Source: an uncultured Prochlorococcus sp.
GTDB lineage: Bacteria > Cyanobacteriota > Cyanobacteriia > PCC-6307 > Cyanobiaceae
NCBI GenBank assembly: GCA_902620895.1
Contig: CACNJU010000011.1
Coordinates: 1 to 52,161, forward strand
DNA length: 52,161 bases
Reading direction: 5' to 3'
The notes beneath the pieces were generated by a model. It made no database searches and was not told the origin of the DNA. It worked only from the letters and a program-made list of their open reading frames with translations. The stretch's first letter is position 1. Each line of letters begins with the position of its first letter. This document shows, piece by piece, positions 26,108-36,735 of the stretch. Both the position numbers and the translations under genes were made by a program.

Positions 26108-28752
26108 CTATCTAATGTTTTTTGCAAATAATTTTTAGCATAATCTAAAGCATCACTTAACTTATCAATATCTTTAGCACCTGCTTGAGCAAAGTTTGGC
26201 TTTCCTCCTCCTCCCCCCGAACAAATTCTTGCGATCTCATTGATTAATTTACCTGCATGCAATCCTACTTTTACTGCATCATCACCCAAAGAAACTACAA
26301 ATAACAACTTTCTATTTTCTGGATTTGGTATTCCCCCAAGAATCACTATTGCATTATTTCCTAAATGAGAAGTTAAATTAAGTGCTGCAGATTGCAAAGA
26401 ATTCCCATCTAATCCATCAATCTGATTTACCAAAATTGAAAAAGAATTTACTATTTCTGCGGATGATTTGATAGAAGAGTATTTAAAATATGCAATTTCA
26501 TCTTTCATTTTTTGTATCTCTTTATTCTTATTAATAAGCTCTGCTTGCAAATTATTAACCCTTTCAAAAAGTTGATTAGGATTTGCTTTTAATAAATCAC
26601 TTAGTTGATTTACTAAAGCATTTCTATCACTGAAATAATCTAATGCTGATTGGCCTGATAATGCTTCGATCCTTCGTACTCCGGCTGAGATTCCTTCCTC
26701 ACTAATTATTTTGAAAGAACCTAATTCGGATGTAGTTTTAACATGTGTGCCACCACAAAGTTCCATTGAAACTCCTGGTACATTAACTACGCGCACTTCA
26801 TCATCATATTTTTCTCCAAACATGGCGACTGCGCCCTTATCAAGAGCCTCACTCTTAGACATATTTTTTATTTCTAGGGCATGATTTTCCATAATCCAAG
26901 AATTAACTAAAGTTTCAATCTTAGAAATTTGATCTTTAGAAATAGGATTAGAGGAATTAAAGTCAAATCGTAATTTATTAAAGGCTACTAATGAACCTTT
27001 TTGTCCAACACTTTCGTTAACAATTGATTTAAGTGCAGATTGTAATAAATGAGTAGCTGTATGATTTGCAGCAGCCTTAGCTCTATTAGAGGAGCTAACA
27101 TTAGTCTTAACTTTTTGTCCAATAGTTAATATTCCTTTTTTGATCGTTCCATAATGTAAAAAAACATTTTTCTTTCGCATAACATTATCAACCAAGACCT
27201 CTACATCTTTCGAAAATATCGTTCCAATATCACCAACTTGCCCGCCAGATTCTCCATAAAAAGTTGTCTGATCAAGAACAATTAAAACTTTCTGACCTTC
27301 ACTTGCTTGCTTAACTAATGTTGAATCCAAGAATATACCTTTTATTTCAGCTTCCGAAAGGAGTGAATTGTAACCATTAAAAACAGTTTTATTAAAAAGA
27401 TCTATTTCTCGCTCCAATGATCCCTCTAATGTCAAATCAATATTACTTGAAGCAGCTTTTGCTCTCTCTTTTTGTGCATTCATTTCTTCTTCAAAACCCT
27501 TTACATCGACACTGATACTATTTTCTTCAGCAATTTCTACAGTAAGTTCCAGAGGAAAACCGTAAGTATCATAAAGTTCAAAAGCTTTAAAACCAGAAAT
27601 TAATTTCTGCCCTGAAGAAATTAACTCATCAAGCAATTTCTCTCCTCTTTCAAGAGTTTCCCTAAATCTTATTTCTTCAATTTTTATCTCATTAAGAATT
27701 AAATCATTATTATTTTTTAAATCAGGATAATTATTTTGCATTAAATTAATCCCGACAGTAGCAATATGGGGTAAAAATTCATTTGTTATACCTAATAATC
27801 TCCCATGTCTGACCATTCTTCTAATAAGCCTTCTCAATATATATCCCCTGCCGAGATTACTTGCTGCTACTCCATCAGAAATTAAATGAATAACAGCTCT
27901 TGTATGATCACCAATGATTTTTAAAGAAATTTTGTTTTTATCGTCTGAAGATAAATAATCAATATTTGCAATCTCACAAATTTTTTGAATAATAGGAAAA
28001 ATTAAATCTGTCTCATAATTATTTTGCTTTTTTTGTAGTATTTGAGCCATCCTTTCAAGACCCATTCCTGTATCAATATTTTTAAATTTTAAATCTGTCA
28101 ATTTTCCATTAGGATCACGATTATATTGCATAAAAACAAGATTATAAAATTCAATAAAACGATCTCCATCTTCTAAATCAATATTCTGCAGACCTTTTTC
28201 AGGATGAAAATCATAATAAAGTTCTGAACAAGGTCCACATGGACCTGTTTTGCCAGATGACCAAAAATTATCTTCCTCACCTAGTTTCACTATCCTATCT
28301 GGATGAATACCAATTTCATCTCTCCAAATTTTTGCAGACTCTTCGTCTTGGTGAAAAACACTCACAATTATATTTTCAACAGCAAGTTGATAAATATCAG
28401 TAACTAATTCCCAAGCCCATTGAATAGCCTCTCGTTTAAAATAATCTCCAAAAGAGAAATTACCAAGCATTTCAAAAAAAGTGTGGTGTCTAGCTGTAAC
28501 TCCAACGTTTTCTATATCATTTGTTCTGATACACTTTTGGCTAGATGTAGCCCTTTTTGATGGTCTTTCTTTTAAACCTAAAAAAACTGGTTTAAAAGGT
28601 AGCATTCCAGCAATTGTGAGCATAACCGTGGGATCATCTGGAATCAAAGATGCACTTGGAATGATTTTATGCGATTTTTCACTGTAAAATTTTAAAAAAG
28701 CATTTCTTATCTCATCTCCAGTAACTATTTTTTTAATTATTTGAGATGTCAT
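26092..28752 (-). CDS. alaS: Alanyl-tRNA synthetase
   Basis: This 886-residue class II synthetase has the catalytic domain (residues 1-~250, with motif [11 protein letters not shown] and motif 2 [20 protein letters not shown] segment), a tRNA-recognition domain and an editing domain. The editing-site His appears in NHTATHLLQ near 570 and CGGTH near 670. A C-terminal C-Ala/DHHA1 domain is seen near 770-880 with [16 protein letters not shown]. It also aminoacylates the tmRNA through G3-U70. No truncation. Confidence 0.98.
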   Translation of the reverse strand: MTSQIIKKIVTGDEIRNAFLKFYSEKSHKIIPSASLIPDDPTVMLTIAGMLPFKPVFLGLKERPSKRATSSQKCIRTNDIENVGVTARHHTFFEMLGNFSFGDYFKREAIQWAWELVTDIYQLAVENIIVSVFHQDEESAKIWRDEIGIHPDRIVKLGEEDNFWSSGKTGPCGPCSELYYDFHPEKGLQNIDLEDGDRFIEFYNLVFMQYNRDPNGKLTDLKFKNIDTGMGLERMAQILQKKQNNYETDLIFPIIQKICEIANIDYLSSDDKNKISLKIIGDHTRAVIHLISDGVAASNLGRGYILRRLIRRMVRHGRLLGITNEFLPHIATVGINLMQNNYPDLKNNNDLILNEIKIEEIRFRETLERGEKLLDELISSGQKLISGFKAFELYDTYGFPLELTVEIAEENSISVDVKGFEEEMNAQKERAKAASSNIDLTLEGSLEREIDLFNKTVFNGYNSLLSEAEIKGIFLDSTLVKQASEGQKVLIVLDQTTFYGESGGQVGDIGTIFSKDVEVLVDNVMRKKNVFLHYGTIKKGILTIGQKVKTNVSSSNRAKAAANHTATHLLQSALKSIVNESVGQKGSLVAFNKLRFDFNSSNPISKDQISKIETLVNSWIMENHALEIKNMSKSEALDKGAVAMFGEKYDDEVRVVNVPGVSMELCGGTHVKTTSELGSFKIISEEGISAGVRRIEALSGQSALDYFSDRNALVNQLSDLLKANPNQLFERVNNLQAELINKNKEIQKMKDEIAYFKYSSIKSSAEIVNSFSILVNQIDGLDGNSLQSAALNLTSHLGNNAIVILGGIPNPENRKLLFVVSLGDDAVKVGLHAGKLINEIARICSGGGGGKPNFAQAGAKDIDKLSDALDYAKNYLQKTLDSHSDK

Positions 28753-28871
28753 TTATCCAGAATAAGAAGATTAAAAATTAAAGAAAAGCGTAATTTCGGT
28801 TATTTCGCAAAAATAATCACGCGGATTTATATTCTACATAACTAAAGTTATTTTATAACGCGATTTGTCCT

Positions 28872-30647
28872 ATGCTAGCCTCTGCCCAGACAAGTAATTC
28901 TAAATTGGCACAAATAAATAACAAGTTAACAGTTCAATCTCAAAACTTCGCTGATGATTCTTGTGCCATAAGATCATTGGATTGGGATCGCAGTAGATTT
29001 GATATTGAATTTGGCTTAAGAAATGGCACTACTTACAATAGTTTTATTATTAGAGGTGAAAAACTAGCAATAATTGATACTAGTCACGCAAAATTTGAAG
29101 AATTATGGTTTGAAGAATTACTAAAAGAGGTAAATCCACAAGACGTAGATTATCTAATTACAAGTCATACAGAACCTGATCATTCTGGTTTAATAGGTAA
29201 TCTTATTGAATTAAACCAAAATATCACAGTAGTTGGATCAAAATTAGCCCTTAAATTCATTGAAGATCAAATACATATTCCCTTTAAGCGACTAGAGGTA
29301 AAGAGTGGAGAATTTTTAAATCTCGGAACTAATCCTAATAGTGGTTTAGAACATAATATTGAATTTATAAGTGCACCAAATTTACATTGGCCAGATACCA
29401 TATTCTCATATGATCACAGCACACATGTTCTATATACATGCGATGCATTTGGACTCCATTATTGTTCTGACGAATTTTTTGACACTGATCAAAAGGAAAT
29501 ATATGATGATTTCCGTTTTTATTACGATTGCCTTATGGGTCCTAATGCTAGAAGTGTTCTTCAGGCGATTAAAAGAATAGATAAGCTACCTGAATTAAAA
29601 ACCATAGCTGTTGGTCATGGGCCTTTGCTCCATAATCAGGTCAATTTTTGGAAAGGAAAATATCTAGAATGGAGTAGCAACAAAAGCAAAGGAAATGATT
29701 TTGTATCAGTCTGCTATATAAGCGACTATGGCTATTGTGATCGCCTTAGTCAAGCGATATCTCATGGAATCAGTAAAGCAGATGCACAAGTCCAATTAAT
29801 TGATTTAAGGTCTTCTGACCCGCAAGAATTAACAAGTTTAATTTCCGAGTCAAAAGCAGTAGTCATTCCCACATGGCCAGTACACACAGATAATGAATTA
29901 AAAGAATCTCTCGGTACTTTATTTGCAGCACTAAAACCAAAACAATTTACTGCTATCTATGATGCGTTTGGTGGGAATGATGAACCAATAGATTCCCTAG
30001 CAAATAAATTAAGAGAGCTTGGTCAAAAAGAAGCTTTCTCCCCTTTAAGAGTTAAAAATATTCCAGACCCCATTATTTATCAACAATTCGAAGAAGCTGG
30101 AACTGACTTGGGTCAATTGATTAACAAAAAAAAGAATATTGCCTCTATGAAAAGCCTCGATTCAAATTTAGATAAAGCATTAGGTAGATTAAGTGGAGGA
30201 TTATATGTCGTTACAGCAAGCCAAGGGGAAGGTTCGACGTTTAGACAAAGTGCAATGGTAGCAAGTTGGGTTAGTCAAGCAAGCTTTTCTCCACCAGGTA
30301 TTACAGTTGCAGTAGCAAAAGATAGAGCTATTGAATCATATATGCAAGTTGGAAAAGGTTTTGTTGTGAACATCTTGAGAGAAGATAACTATCAAAAAAT
30401 GTTCAGACATTTTTTAAAAAGATTTGCCCCTGGAGCTGATAGATTTGCTGATGTAGATGTAATTAGCAACATCGCGGAAGGAGGACCAGTTCTCTCAGAT
30501 TCACTCGCCTTTTTAGATTGTAAAGTTAGTTCGAGACTGGAGACTCCAGACCATTGGATAATTTACGGAATTGTTGAAAATGGTAATGTATCTGACTTAT
30601 CATGTAAGACAGCAGTTCATCACAGAAAAGTTGCTAATCACTATTAA
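28872..30647 (+). CDS. flv3: Flavodiiron protein, Flv3-like (canonical diiron ligands)
   Basis: This 591-residue class C flavodiiron protein has a metallo-beta-lactamase domain (about 40-280) with the canonical H-x-E-x-D-H at 99-104 (SHTEPDH). Further ligands are seen in NLHWPD, TCDAFG and VGHGP. A flavodoxin domain (about 285-425) and a flavin-reductase domain (about 440-591, with SWVSQASFSPPG) follow. Flv1/Flv3 heteromers reduce O2 to water with NADPH at photosystem I. Canonical ligands place it with Flv3/Flv4 (cluster B). The next gene starts 16 bases downstream. Confidence 0.88.
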   Translation: MLASAQTSNSKLAQINNKLTVQSQNFADDSCAIRSLDWDRSRFDIEFGLRNGTTYNSFIIRGEKLAIIDTSHAKFEELWFEELLKEVNPQDVDYLITSHTEPDHSGLIGNLIELNQNITVVGSKLALKFIEDQIHIPFKRLEVKSGEFLNLGTNPNSGLEHNIEFISAPNLHWPDTIFSYDHSTHVLYTCDAFGLHYCSDEFFDTDQKEIYDDFRFYYDCLMGPNARSVLQAIKRIDKLPELKTIAVGHGPLLHNQVNFWKGKYLEWSSNKSKGNDFVSVCYISDYGYCDRLSQAISHGISKADAQVQLIDLRSSDPQELTSLISESKAVVIPTWPVHTDNELKESLGTLFAALKPKQFTAIYDAFGGNDEPIDSLANKLRELGQKEAFSPLRVKNIPDPIIYQQFEEAGTDLGQLINKKKNIASMKSLDSNLDKALGRLSGGLYVVTASQGEGSTFRQSAMVASWVSQASFSPPGITVAVAKDRAIESYMQVGKGFVVNILREDNYQKMFRHFLKRFAPGADRFADVDVISNIAEGGPVLSDSLAFLDCKVSSRLETPDHWIIYGIVENGNVSDLSCKTAVHHRKVANHY

Positions 30648-30663
30648 AAAATAAGTTCTGAAA

Positions 30664-32466
30664 ATGTCAGATATTAATATAGGCTTAACTGCAGAAAATC
30701 AAAACTTATCAGAATTTGAAATTACCAAAAATTTTTCTTGTGTTAGATTCTTAGATCACAATAAAGAAAGATTTGAACTTGAATTTAATCTTGAAAAAGG
30801 AACCTCTTTTAATACTTTTTTCATTAAAAGTCATGAGGAACTTTTAATTATTCATCCACCTGAAAAACAATATTTAAATATATTTAATAAAGTAATTTCT
30901 AGGTTTTGCGATCAATTTAAATTAAATAAAATCAACTTCATTTCTGGTCATATTAATCCCCAAATTATTGAAACTATAAAAAATATAAGTACCCAATTTC
31001 AAAACACAACTATTACTTGCTCTAATCCAGGTTATAAACTTATTAGCGAACTTTGGAATCAAAAAAATCCTACCTTAGAAAACTTTATTGAAATTAAATT
31101 ACCAAAAATAAACATAATCAAAAAAGAACTTAATTTAGAATTAGATAACATTTCACTAGAGTTGATTCCCATTCCAACGGCACGTTGGCCTGGTGGCTTG
31201 ATAATTTATGAACGTAATCAAGAAATACTTCTTAGTGAAAAGATTTTCTCTGCACACATTGCATCTAAATATTGGTCTGAAACAAATCGAGTTAGTACAG
31301 AAATTGATAGGAAACATTTTTATGATTGCTTGATGGCACCAATGTCTAATCAAGTAGTATCAATAACTGAAAAAATCGCAGATTATGAAATAAAAACTAT
31401 TGCACCAATACATGGTCCCGCGATCGAATACAGTTTAAAAAGTTTTTTAAATGACTATATTCGATGGGGAGATAATCTCTCAAAAAATAATCCTAAGATT
31501 GCTCTGATATATGCAAGTGCATATGGAAATACAGCCTCAATAGGTGATGCATTGGCTAAAGGGATAAATAGAACCTCTGTAGAAGTTGAAAGTATTAATT
31601 GTGAATTTACACCTAATGATGTACTTGTAAAATCTATCCAAAATGCTGATGGATATTTAATAGGCTCGCCCACATTGGGTGGTCACGCCCCAACTCCAAT
31701 AGTTAGTGCACTAGGAACATTGTTAGCAGAAGGTAATAGAGATAAGCCAGTTGGAATTTTTGGGAGTTTTGGCTGGAGCGGCGAAGCTATAGATTTACTT
31801 GAAACAAAATTAAAAGACGGTGGTTTTAAGTTTAGTTTTGACCCTATAAGAATTAAATTCAGTCCAAATAAACCAAAAATTAAAGAGTTAGAGGAAATAG
31901 GAACTCACTTTGGAAGAAAAATTATAAAAAAAGCAAGGAAAAAACCAAGGAAATCAGATACTGGAATGATTACAAGCAAAACGGATCCAAAGCTACAAGC
32001 TCTTGGAAGAGTAATTGGTTCACTTTGTGTCCTGACAGCCTCTAAAGGTAAAGATGAGAATAATATTAAAGGAGCTATGCTTGCATCTTGGGTTAGTCAA
32101 GCAAGTTTTTCTCCGCCCGGGTTAAGTATTGCAGTAGCAAAAGATAGATCGGTTGAGTCTCTTCTCCAAATAGGAGATTCATTCGCGTTAAATATTCTTA
32201 GTGAAAAAGATTTTAAAGAACCTTTGAAAAGATTCACAAAGCCCTTTGCACCTGGAGAAGATAGATTTAAAGGATTAAATATTGAATTAACTCCTAATGA
32301 ACAGATAATTATTCCTGAATCGCTCGCATGGTTAGATGCTTCTGTAAAAGAGAGAATGGAATGTGGGGATCATTGGGTAATTTACGCCGAAGTCCTACAC
32401 GGTAATATACTAAAATCCGATAGTCTTACGGCAGTTCATCACCGCAAAACAGGTGCTAACTATTAA
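30664..32466 (+). CDS. flv1: Flavodiiron protein, Flv1-like (non-canonical diiron site)
   Basis: This 600-residue protein has the same three-domain layout as its upstream partner, but the ligand motif is degraded: ISGHINPQIIE replaces H-x-E-x-D-H, and the remaining lactamase ligands are mostly lost (for example IPTARWPGG in place of NLHWPD). This is typical of cluster A (Flv1/Flv2). The flavodoxin signature IYASAYGNTASIGDAL near 280 and the flavin-reductase segment SWVSQASFSPPG near 478 are intact. It likely works as a heteromer with the upstream protein. Confidence 0.87.
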   Translation: MSDINIGLTAENQNLSEFEITKNFSCVRFLDHNKERFELEFNLEKGTSFNTFFIKSHEELLIIHPPEKQYLNIFNKVISRFCDQFKLNKINFISGHINPQIIETIKNISTQFQNTTITCSNPGYKLISELWNQKNPTLENFIEIKLPKINIIKKELNLELDNISLELIPIPTARWPGGLIIYERNQEILLSEKIFSAHIASKYWSETNRVSTEIDRKHFYDCLMAPMSNQVVSITEKIADYEIKTIAPIHGPAIEYSLKSFLNDYIRWGDNLSKNNPKIALIYASAYGNTASIGDALAKGINRTSVEVESINCEFTPNDVLVKSIQNADGYLIGSPTLGGHAPTPIVSALGTLLAEGNRDKPVGIFGSFGWSGEAIDLLETKLKDGGFKFSFDPIRIKFSPNKPKIKELEEIGTHFGRKIIKKARKKPRKSDTGMITSKTDPKLQALGRVIGSLCVLTASKGKDENNIKGAMLASWVSQASFSPPGLSIAVAKDRSVESLLQIGDSFALNILSEKDFKEPLKRFTKPFAPGEDRFKGLNIELTPNEQIIIPESLAWLDASVKERMECGDHWVIYAEVLHGNILKSDSLTAVHHRKTGANY

Positions 32467-32483
32467 ATTTATTTATCTAATTT

Positions 32484-33008
32484 ATGACTGAAACAAAAGA
32501 TCTAATAATCATTACGGCTAGTTGTGGTAAAAATCTAGAACTTTCTGAAAAATTTCTTGAAAAAAGTAATGAACTTAAAATAAGTTCTGAAATTTTAGAT
32601 CTTACCACTCTTGATATTCCATTATTTAATCCAAGAATTCACAACAAAGAAAATATTCCAAATGAAATAGAAGAATTAAAAAAAAAGCTTTTCAAGATTG
32701 AAAGGTGGGTGATTTGTGCACCTGAATATAATGGATCTATACCTCCCATTCTCTCCAACTTCATAGCATGGCTTTCTATTTCAGGAGATGACTTTAGGAA
32801 TTTATTTAATGGTCAACCGATTGCAATCGCAACATTTTCTGGTGGAATAGGTTTGGAACTGCTGACTTCATTACGCATTCAATTAGTGCATTTAGGCAGT
32901 CAAGTATTAGGGAGACAACTTTTGTCCTCATATAGTAAACCTATAGATACAAAAACTATTGAAGATATTATTCAAAGACTTTTACAAATGAAAAAATTAA
33001 AAACATAA
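32484..33008 (+). CDS. NADPH-dependent FMN reductase family protein
   Basis: This 174-residue flavodoxin-fold protein contains the FMN-phosphate-binding region near residues 9-16 (ITASCGKN), the conserved APEYNGSIPPILSNFIAWL around 78-96 and FSGGIGLE near 117. It belongs to the NADPH-dependent FMN reductase (SsuE/ChrR-like) family. It is 17 bases behind the second flavodiiron gene, so it is likely in the same operon and may supply reduced flavin or act in the same redox-protection pathway; that link is inference. Confidence 0.8.
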   Translation: MTETKDLIIITASCGKNLELSEKFLEKSNELKISSEILDLTTLDIPLFNPRIHNKENIPNEIEELKKKLFKIERWVICAPEYNGSIPPILSNFIAWLSISGDDFRNLFNGQPIAIATFSGGIGLELLTSLRIQLVHLGSQVLGRQLLSSYSKPIDTKTIEDIIQRLLQMKKLKT

Positions 33009-33030
33009 ACTTTAAAACAAAAAATTCTTA

Positions 33031-34821
33031 TCAATTTTTCTCATTCCAAACTTTTAAAATTTGTTTAGCCATAGGAAGCGCATGTACCGAACCTCCACCA
33101 GGAGTATTTTGTGCAAAAGCGACTATAAGCAACTCACTCTTTTCCGAAGGAGCAAAACAAACAAACCAAGCGTGATCCAATCCACCTTCACCATCTTCAG
33201 CAGTTCCTGTTTTACCTGAGACTGGAGGTAAATTTGAAACTCCATAATTAATTGATACTCCTGTGCCAGACTCTACTACTTTCCTGAGACCACTTTTTAT
33301 CAATTGAATATTTTGTGAATCAATATCTATTGAAATACGTTTTTTATCTAAGAGACTTTCTACATATTTTTTAGTCAAATGTGGAGTAACTAAATAACCT
33401 CCATTAGCAATCGCTGCGTATGCTCTAGCTATTTGAATTGGAGTTACTTGAACAACAAATTGTCCAATAGACATACTAGCAATATCTTCTGGAACCCAAG
33501 GGGTTCTACCTGGTTGCCCCCATCCTCTACCTTCTTTAGCCCATTGACTACTAGCTACTAATCCTATATTTTCTTGTTCAGAAATTTCAATTCCAGATAA
33601 AGAATTAAAACCAAGCTTTCGAGAAACCTTATGAATTTCATCAACTCCTACTCCATAACCTACTTGATAAAAAAATGTATTACTTGAAACTCTTAAAGCA
33701 TCTTCATAACCTATTACCCCAAAGCCTAAATCGTTGTGCTCTCTAAAACATTGACTTCCATAAGTTATACATGGCTTCGTATCTAACATGGTATCTCTAG
33801 GAAATTTTCCACTTTCCAAGCCAGCTAAAGCAGTTACAATTTTCCAAACACTTCCTGGATCATAAGCATTTAATGCTCTATTAAATAGTGGTTTTTCAGG
33901 AGAGTTAAATATACTATCATATTCTTTTTCAGACTTAAAATCCTTTGAAAAAAAATTCAAATCAAAATTAGGCCTACTTACCATCGCTCTTATTGCACCA
34001 TCTCTTGGATCCATTACTATTATCGCTCCAGCTTTTTTATCTTTAAGAACTTCCTCAGCAACTAATTGGAGATTAAGGTCGATTGTCAGTTCAATATCAT
34101 TACCTTGTACTGGAGGTCTTATGCCCAATGATCTTTGAAATTTTCCTAATGAATTTACCTCAACCATTTCTCCACCCCATTCACCTCTTATAAAATCTTC
34201 GTAAAAATATTCAATACCTGTTCTCCCTATTAAGTCATTTAATTTATAACCCTTCTTAGATAAAAACTTATATTCTGATTCAGTAATTGGCTGAGTATAA
34301 CCAATTACATGGGCAGCAAGGGATTTATAAGGATAATTTCTAATTAATTTGGTAGCTATTTCAAAACTAATTAAATTACCTTCATTTTCTTTAAATTTTA
34401 TTAATTGATCTATATTTAAATCATCAAGAATAGTTACTGAAAATTTTTGATTTTTTAGTCCATCAGAATATTTTTTTTGAATTTCATTACTATCTAGATT
34501 TAACAAATTAGAAATACTTAATTTATGTTTTTCCCATTTGCTTTTATTAACTGATTGAGGCTTAATTATTAAAGAATATTTAACTCTGCTATCTGCTAAA
34601 ACATAACCATTTTTATCAAGAATTCTTCCGCGTATTGGTTGCGAAGCAATAAGTCTAATTCTATTCTCATCTGACATCCTCTTAAAAGATTCATAATTTA
34701 AAAGTTGTAAAAAAATTAATCTACATAGAATCAATAAAAATGAAATAGAAGAAAAAATCAGCAAGACTAATGGTTGTCTTTTTAATGAAATAAGTTTTTT
34801 ATTAGGACTTGTTTTTATCAA
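33031..34821 (-). CDS. mrdA: Penicillin-binding protein 2, peptidoglycan transpeptidase
   Basis: This 596-residue protein has an N-terminal membrane anchor (about 18-40), a PBP dimerisation domain (RGRILDKNGYVLADS near 65) and a transpeptidase domain. The catalytic S-V-W-K lies near residue 322 (DPGSVWKIV), S-S-N near 380, and K-T-G near 538 (VSGKTGTAE). The layout fits PBP2/MrdA, which cross-links peptidoglycan during elongation with RodA. It is followed downstream by no RodA here. No missing residues. Confidence 0.9.
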   Translation of the reverse strand: MIKTSPNKKLISLKRQPLVLLIFSSISFLLILCRLIFLQLLNYESFKRMSDENRIRLIASQPIRGRILDKNGYVLADSRVKYSLIIKPQSVNKSKWEKHKLSISNLLNLDSNEIQKKYSDGLKNQKFSVTILDDLNIDQLIKFKENEGNLISFEIATKLIRNYPYKSLAAHVIGYTQPITESEYKFLSKKGYKLNDLIGRTGIEYFYEDFIRGEWGGEMVEVNSLGKFQRSLGIRPPVQGNDIELTIDLNLQLVAEEVLKDKKAGAIIVMDPRDGAIRAMVSRPNFDLNFFSKDFKSEKEYDSIFNSPEKPLFNRALNAYDPGSVWKIVTALAGLESGKFPRDTMLDTKPCITYGSQCFREHNDLGFGVIGYEDALRVSSNTFFYQVGYGVGVDEIHKVSRKLGFNSLSGIEISEQENIGLVASSQWAKEGRGWGQPGRTPWVPEDIASMSIGQFVVQVTPIQIARAYAAIANGGYLVTPHLTKKYVESLLDKKRISIDIDSQNIQLIKSGLRKVVESGTGVSINYGVSNLPPVSGKTGTAEDGEGGLDHAWFVCFAPSEKSELLIVAFAQNTPGGGSVHALPMAKQILKVWNEKN

Positions 34822-34832
34822 AAATATAAAAT

Positions 34833-34976
34833 TTATTGAGATATTGTTTTTTCCAATAAAGCAATTGTTGCTTTTATCTCTTTAAGTCTATTAATTAGAT
34901 CGTTATAAACACTATCTTCATTGTCCAGATTTAACTGATCATTTTCGATATTATTTGAATTCAAATTCTCACTCAT
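34833..34976 (-). CDS. Small acidic hypothetical protein (47 aa)
   Basis: The open frame reads MSENLNSNNIENDQLNLDNE, then SVYNDLINRLKEIKATIALLEKTISQ. The second half has the heptad-like pattern of a short coiled coil. It lies in the spacer upstream of mrdA on the same strand, with 11 bases between its stop and the mrdA start, so it could be cotranscribed. Length is below normal gene-calling limits; I do not recognise a family. Confidence 0.5.
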   Translation of the reverse strand: MSENLNSNNIENDQLNLDNEDSVYNDLINRLKEIKATIALLEKTISQ

Positions 34977-35082
34977 AAAACTTCTACTTTTTTAGCAATT
35001 ATTCTATTTAATATAATTTTAAACAAGAAAATTTTTTTTTCAAAATTATAATAACTTAGAGCTTAAAAAATATCAAAACAAA

Positions 35083-35691
35083 TTAATTTAATTGATCTAT
35101 ATTTTGTTCAAAATAAGGATTACAACTATTCTTTGATATCCCTAAAGACCATCCAATAAATGAAGAAATAAATATCGTGATGATTAACGGCAAAATAGCT
35201 TGTTGGGTATTTATAAGACTAAACCATTCCATCCAACTACTGAAAAATCTTTCTCTTTGAAATTTTCTTTTTTCATTTTCTAATAATCGTGCTTTTTTGG
35301 CAAAAGATTTTTTTACCCACTTTTCGAAAGGTAACTTTTTTGTGATCGCCATTTTTCTCTCGATTTCTAATAATTGTCCGGAAGTAAGAGAGGGATGAAA
35401 TGTACTTATTAATTCAAGAGTTTTTAAAAACATCTCAACAGTTGCATCTTTTATAAGTTTTTGCTCATGACTTAAATCAGCCCACTCTATTTCAGGATAA
35501 AAACGGTTCCTGTTTGGTGAAATTTGATCCTCTGACATTTGACCAGGTTCTCTAAGCCATCTATTAGTATTTTCATCAAATCTCCGCCAATATAAAAAAG
35601 GATTAATAAAAATTGTTTTACCAGATACTTTCACTACATCTTGTTGAAGATGATTAGTTATCTTTCTTTCAGAATTTTTTGGTTTTATCAA
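35083..35691 (-). CDS. Hypothetical protein with C-terminal membrane anchor
   Basis: This 202-residue protein has a conserved-looking N-terminus (FINPFLYWRRFDENTNRWLRE), a basic helical middle, and one hydrophobic segment near 165-184 (ILPLIITIFISSFIGWSLGI). It ends in a short hydrophilic tail. There is no signal peptide. The pattern suggests a tail-anchored cytoplasmic protein, perhaps a thylakoid or plasma-membrane associated factor found in picocyanobacteria. Function unknown. Confidence 0.65.
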   Translation of the reverse strand: MIKPKNSERKITNHLQQDVVKVSGKTIFINPFLYWRRFDENTNRWLREPGQMSEDQISPNRNRFYPEIEWADLSHEQKLIKDATVEMFLKTLELISTFHPSLTSGQLLEIERKMAITKKLPFEKWVKKSFAKKARLLENEKRKFQRERFFSSWMEWFSLINTQQAILPLIITIFISSFIGWSLGISKNSCNPYFEQNIDQLN

Positions 35692-35763
35692 AAGTCTAAG
35701 TTAATAATCTAATTAAAGATTATCTTTTATTCACTATTTTTCCAGAAATATAAAAAAATTATT

Positions 35764-36486
35764 CTAGGTATATTGAGTTACCGATAACTGCCAACGCTTC
35801 TTTAAATAATTACAGTATTCGCAATTTAAAGAAGGTTTGGGGAAATTCTCCGAACGTAATAAATTGACCGTATCAATTATCTTTTTTTCTACCCATGAAG
35901 TAGAACAATCTAATTTAATTAGATGTACGTCAAAATTTAATTGTTTATTAAATAACTCTTCATTTTTCTTTCCATTGAAATATAAAAGATAAGCTTCTTT
36001 AGCTACTTGAAAACCGTTTTTTTTAAATAACCACTGATACATTTCTAATTGTCTCTTATAAGCTTTTGCATATTCATATTTCTTAAAAGTCTCAGGCCAA
36101 TCAAAATTATTTCTAGATGTTGCTTTTACATCAACGATAATAAGTTCACCATTATTTTTCTGCCAAATATCATCCACTGCTCCACCAAAATCATAATTGT
36201 GTTCCATTGACTTATATCTTATCCCTTGAAAATTACTTCTCCAACGTTCTAAATCTTTGTGTTTAAAAGGAACACCATCAATACCATGTTCAATAAATAA
36301 AGGATGCGGCTCCTGAATTTTTCTATAATAATCAAATTCATTTTTACATAAATTATCTACAGCAATATTTAAAGTAAATGGTAATGATGGTGGTTTAATT
36401 TGATATTTTTTATCAAGGACACAACATCTTGGACAACTAAGATATTTCTCAACAGTAGATCGACTTAATTTAATAATCTCGCTCAT
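35764..36486 (-). CDS. PD-(D/E)XK nuclease superfamily protein
   Basis: This 240-residue protein begins with LSRSTVEKYLSCPRCC, the usual N-terminus of RecB/AddB/Cas4-like nucleases. The catalytic motif is seen as GGAVDDIW near 101 and IIVDVKAT near 117 (D-x-K), with a QLEMYQWLF helix (conserved Q-x-x-x-Y) near 147. Cysteines near 18-22 and C-E-Y-C near 223 suggest an iron-sulfur cluster as in AddB/Cas4. No CRISPR array or helicase is adjacent. It is the last conserved gene before the guaA islet. Confidence 0.8.
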   Translation of the reverse strand: MSEIIKLSRSTVEKYLSCPRCCVLDKKYQIKPPSLPFTLNIAVDNLCKNEFDYYRKIQEPHPLFIEHGIDGVPFKHKDLERWRSNFQGIRYKSMEHNYDFGGAVDDIWQKNNGELIIVDVKATSRNNFDWPETFKKYEYAKAYKRQLEMYQWLFKKNGFQVAKEAYLLYFNGKKNEELFNKQLNFDVHLIKLDCSTSWVEKKIIDTVNLLRSENFPKPSLNCEYCNYLKKRWQLSVTQYT

Positions 36487-36549
36487 GACGATTAATATCT
36501 CATTTAAAAATATTTCTTACATAAAATAAAAGTATTAAAATTATTACAT

Positions 36550-36567
36550 TACCCTCACTCAATAGTT
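36550..36567 (-). repeat. guaA 3'-end core-like site G1 (degenerate)
   Basis: CCCTCACTCAATAGTTCT; 12 of the 13 bases CACTCGATAGTTC of guaA match. On the minus strand it still reads T-I-E but the Trp codon is TGA. It is the most decayed of the four sites. Confidence 0.5.
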
Positions 36568-36735
36568 CTTCCTGATTTTAACCCTCGAGCCCAATTCGTA
36601 TGATTGACTTGGGTCATGGTTCTCTTGTCATGTAAAAGACATCTAAAATAGATTAACTCCATTTTTTATACTTTGAGTTGGGATTATATGAACTAATTGT
36701 AGAGAATACATTTTTATTTTCAACAGGTTTTTAAA

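Noticed and set aside
30664..32466. Degenerate diiron motif as a sign of a pseudogene
   Set aside because: Loss of ligands is characteristic of Flv1/Flv2 subunits and the frame is otherwise intact over 600 residues.
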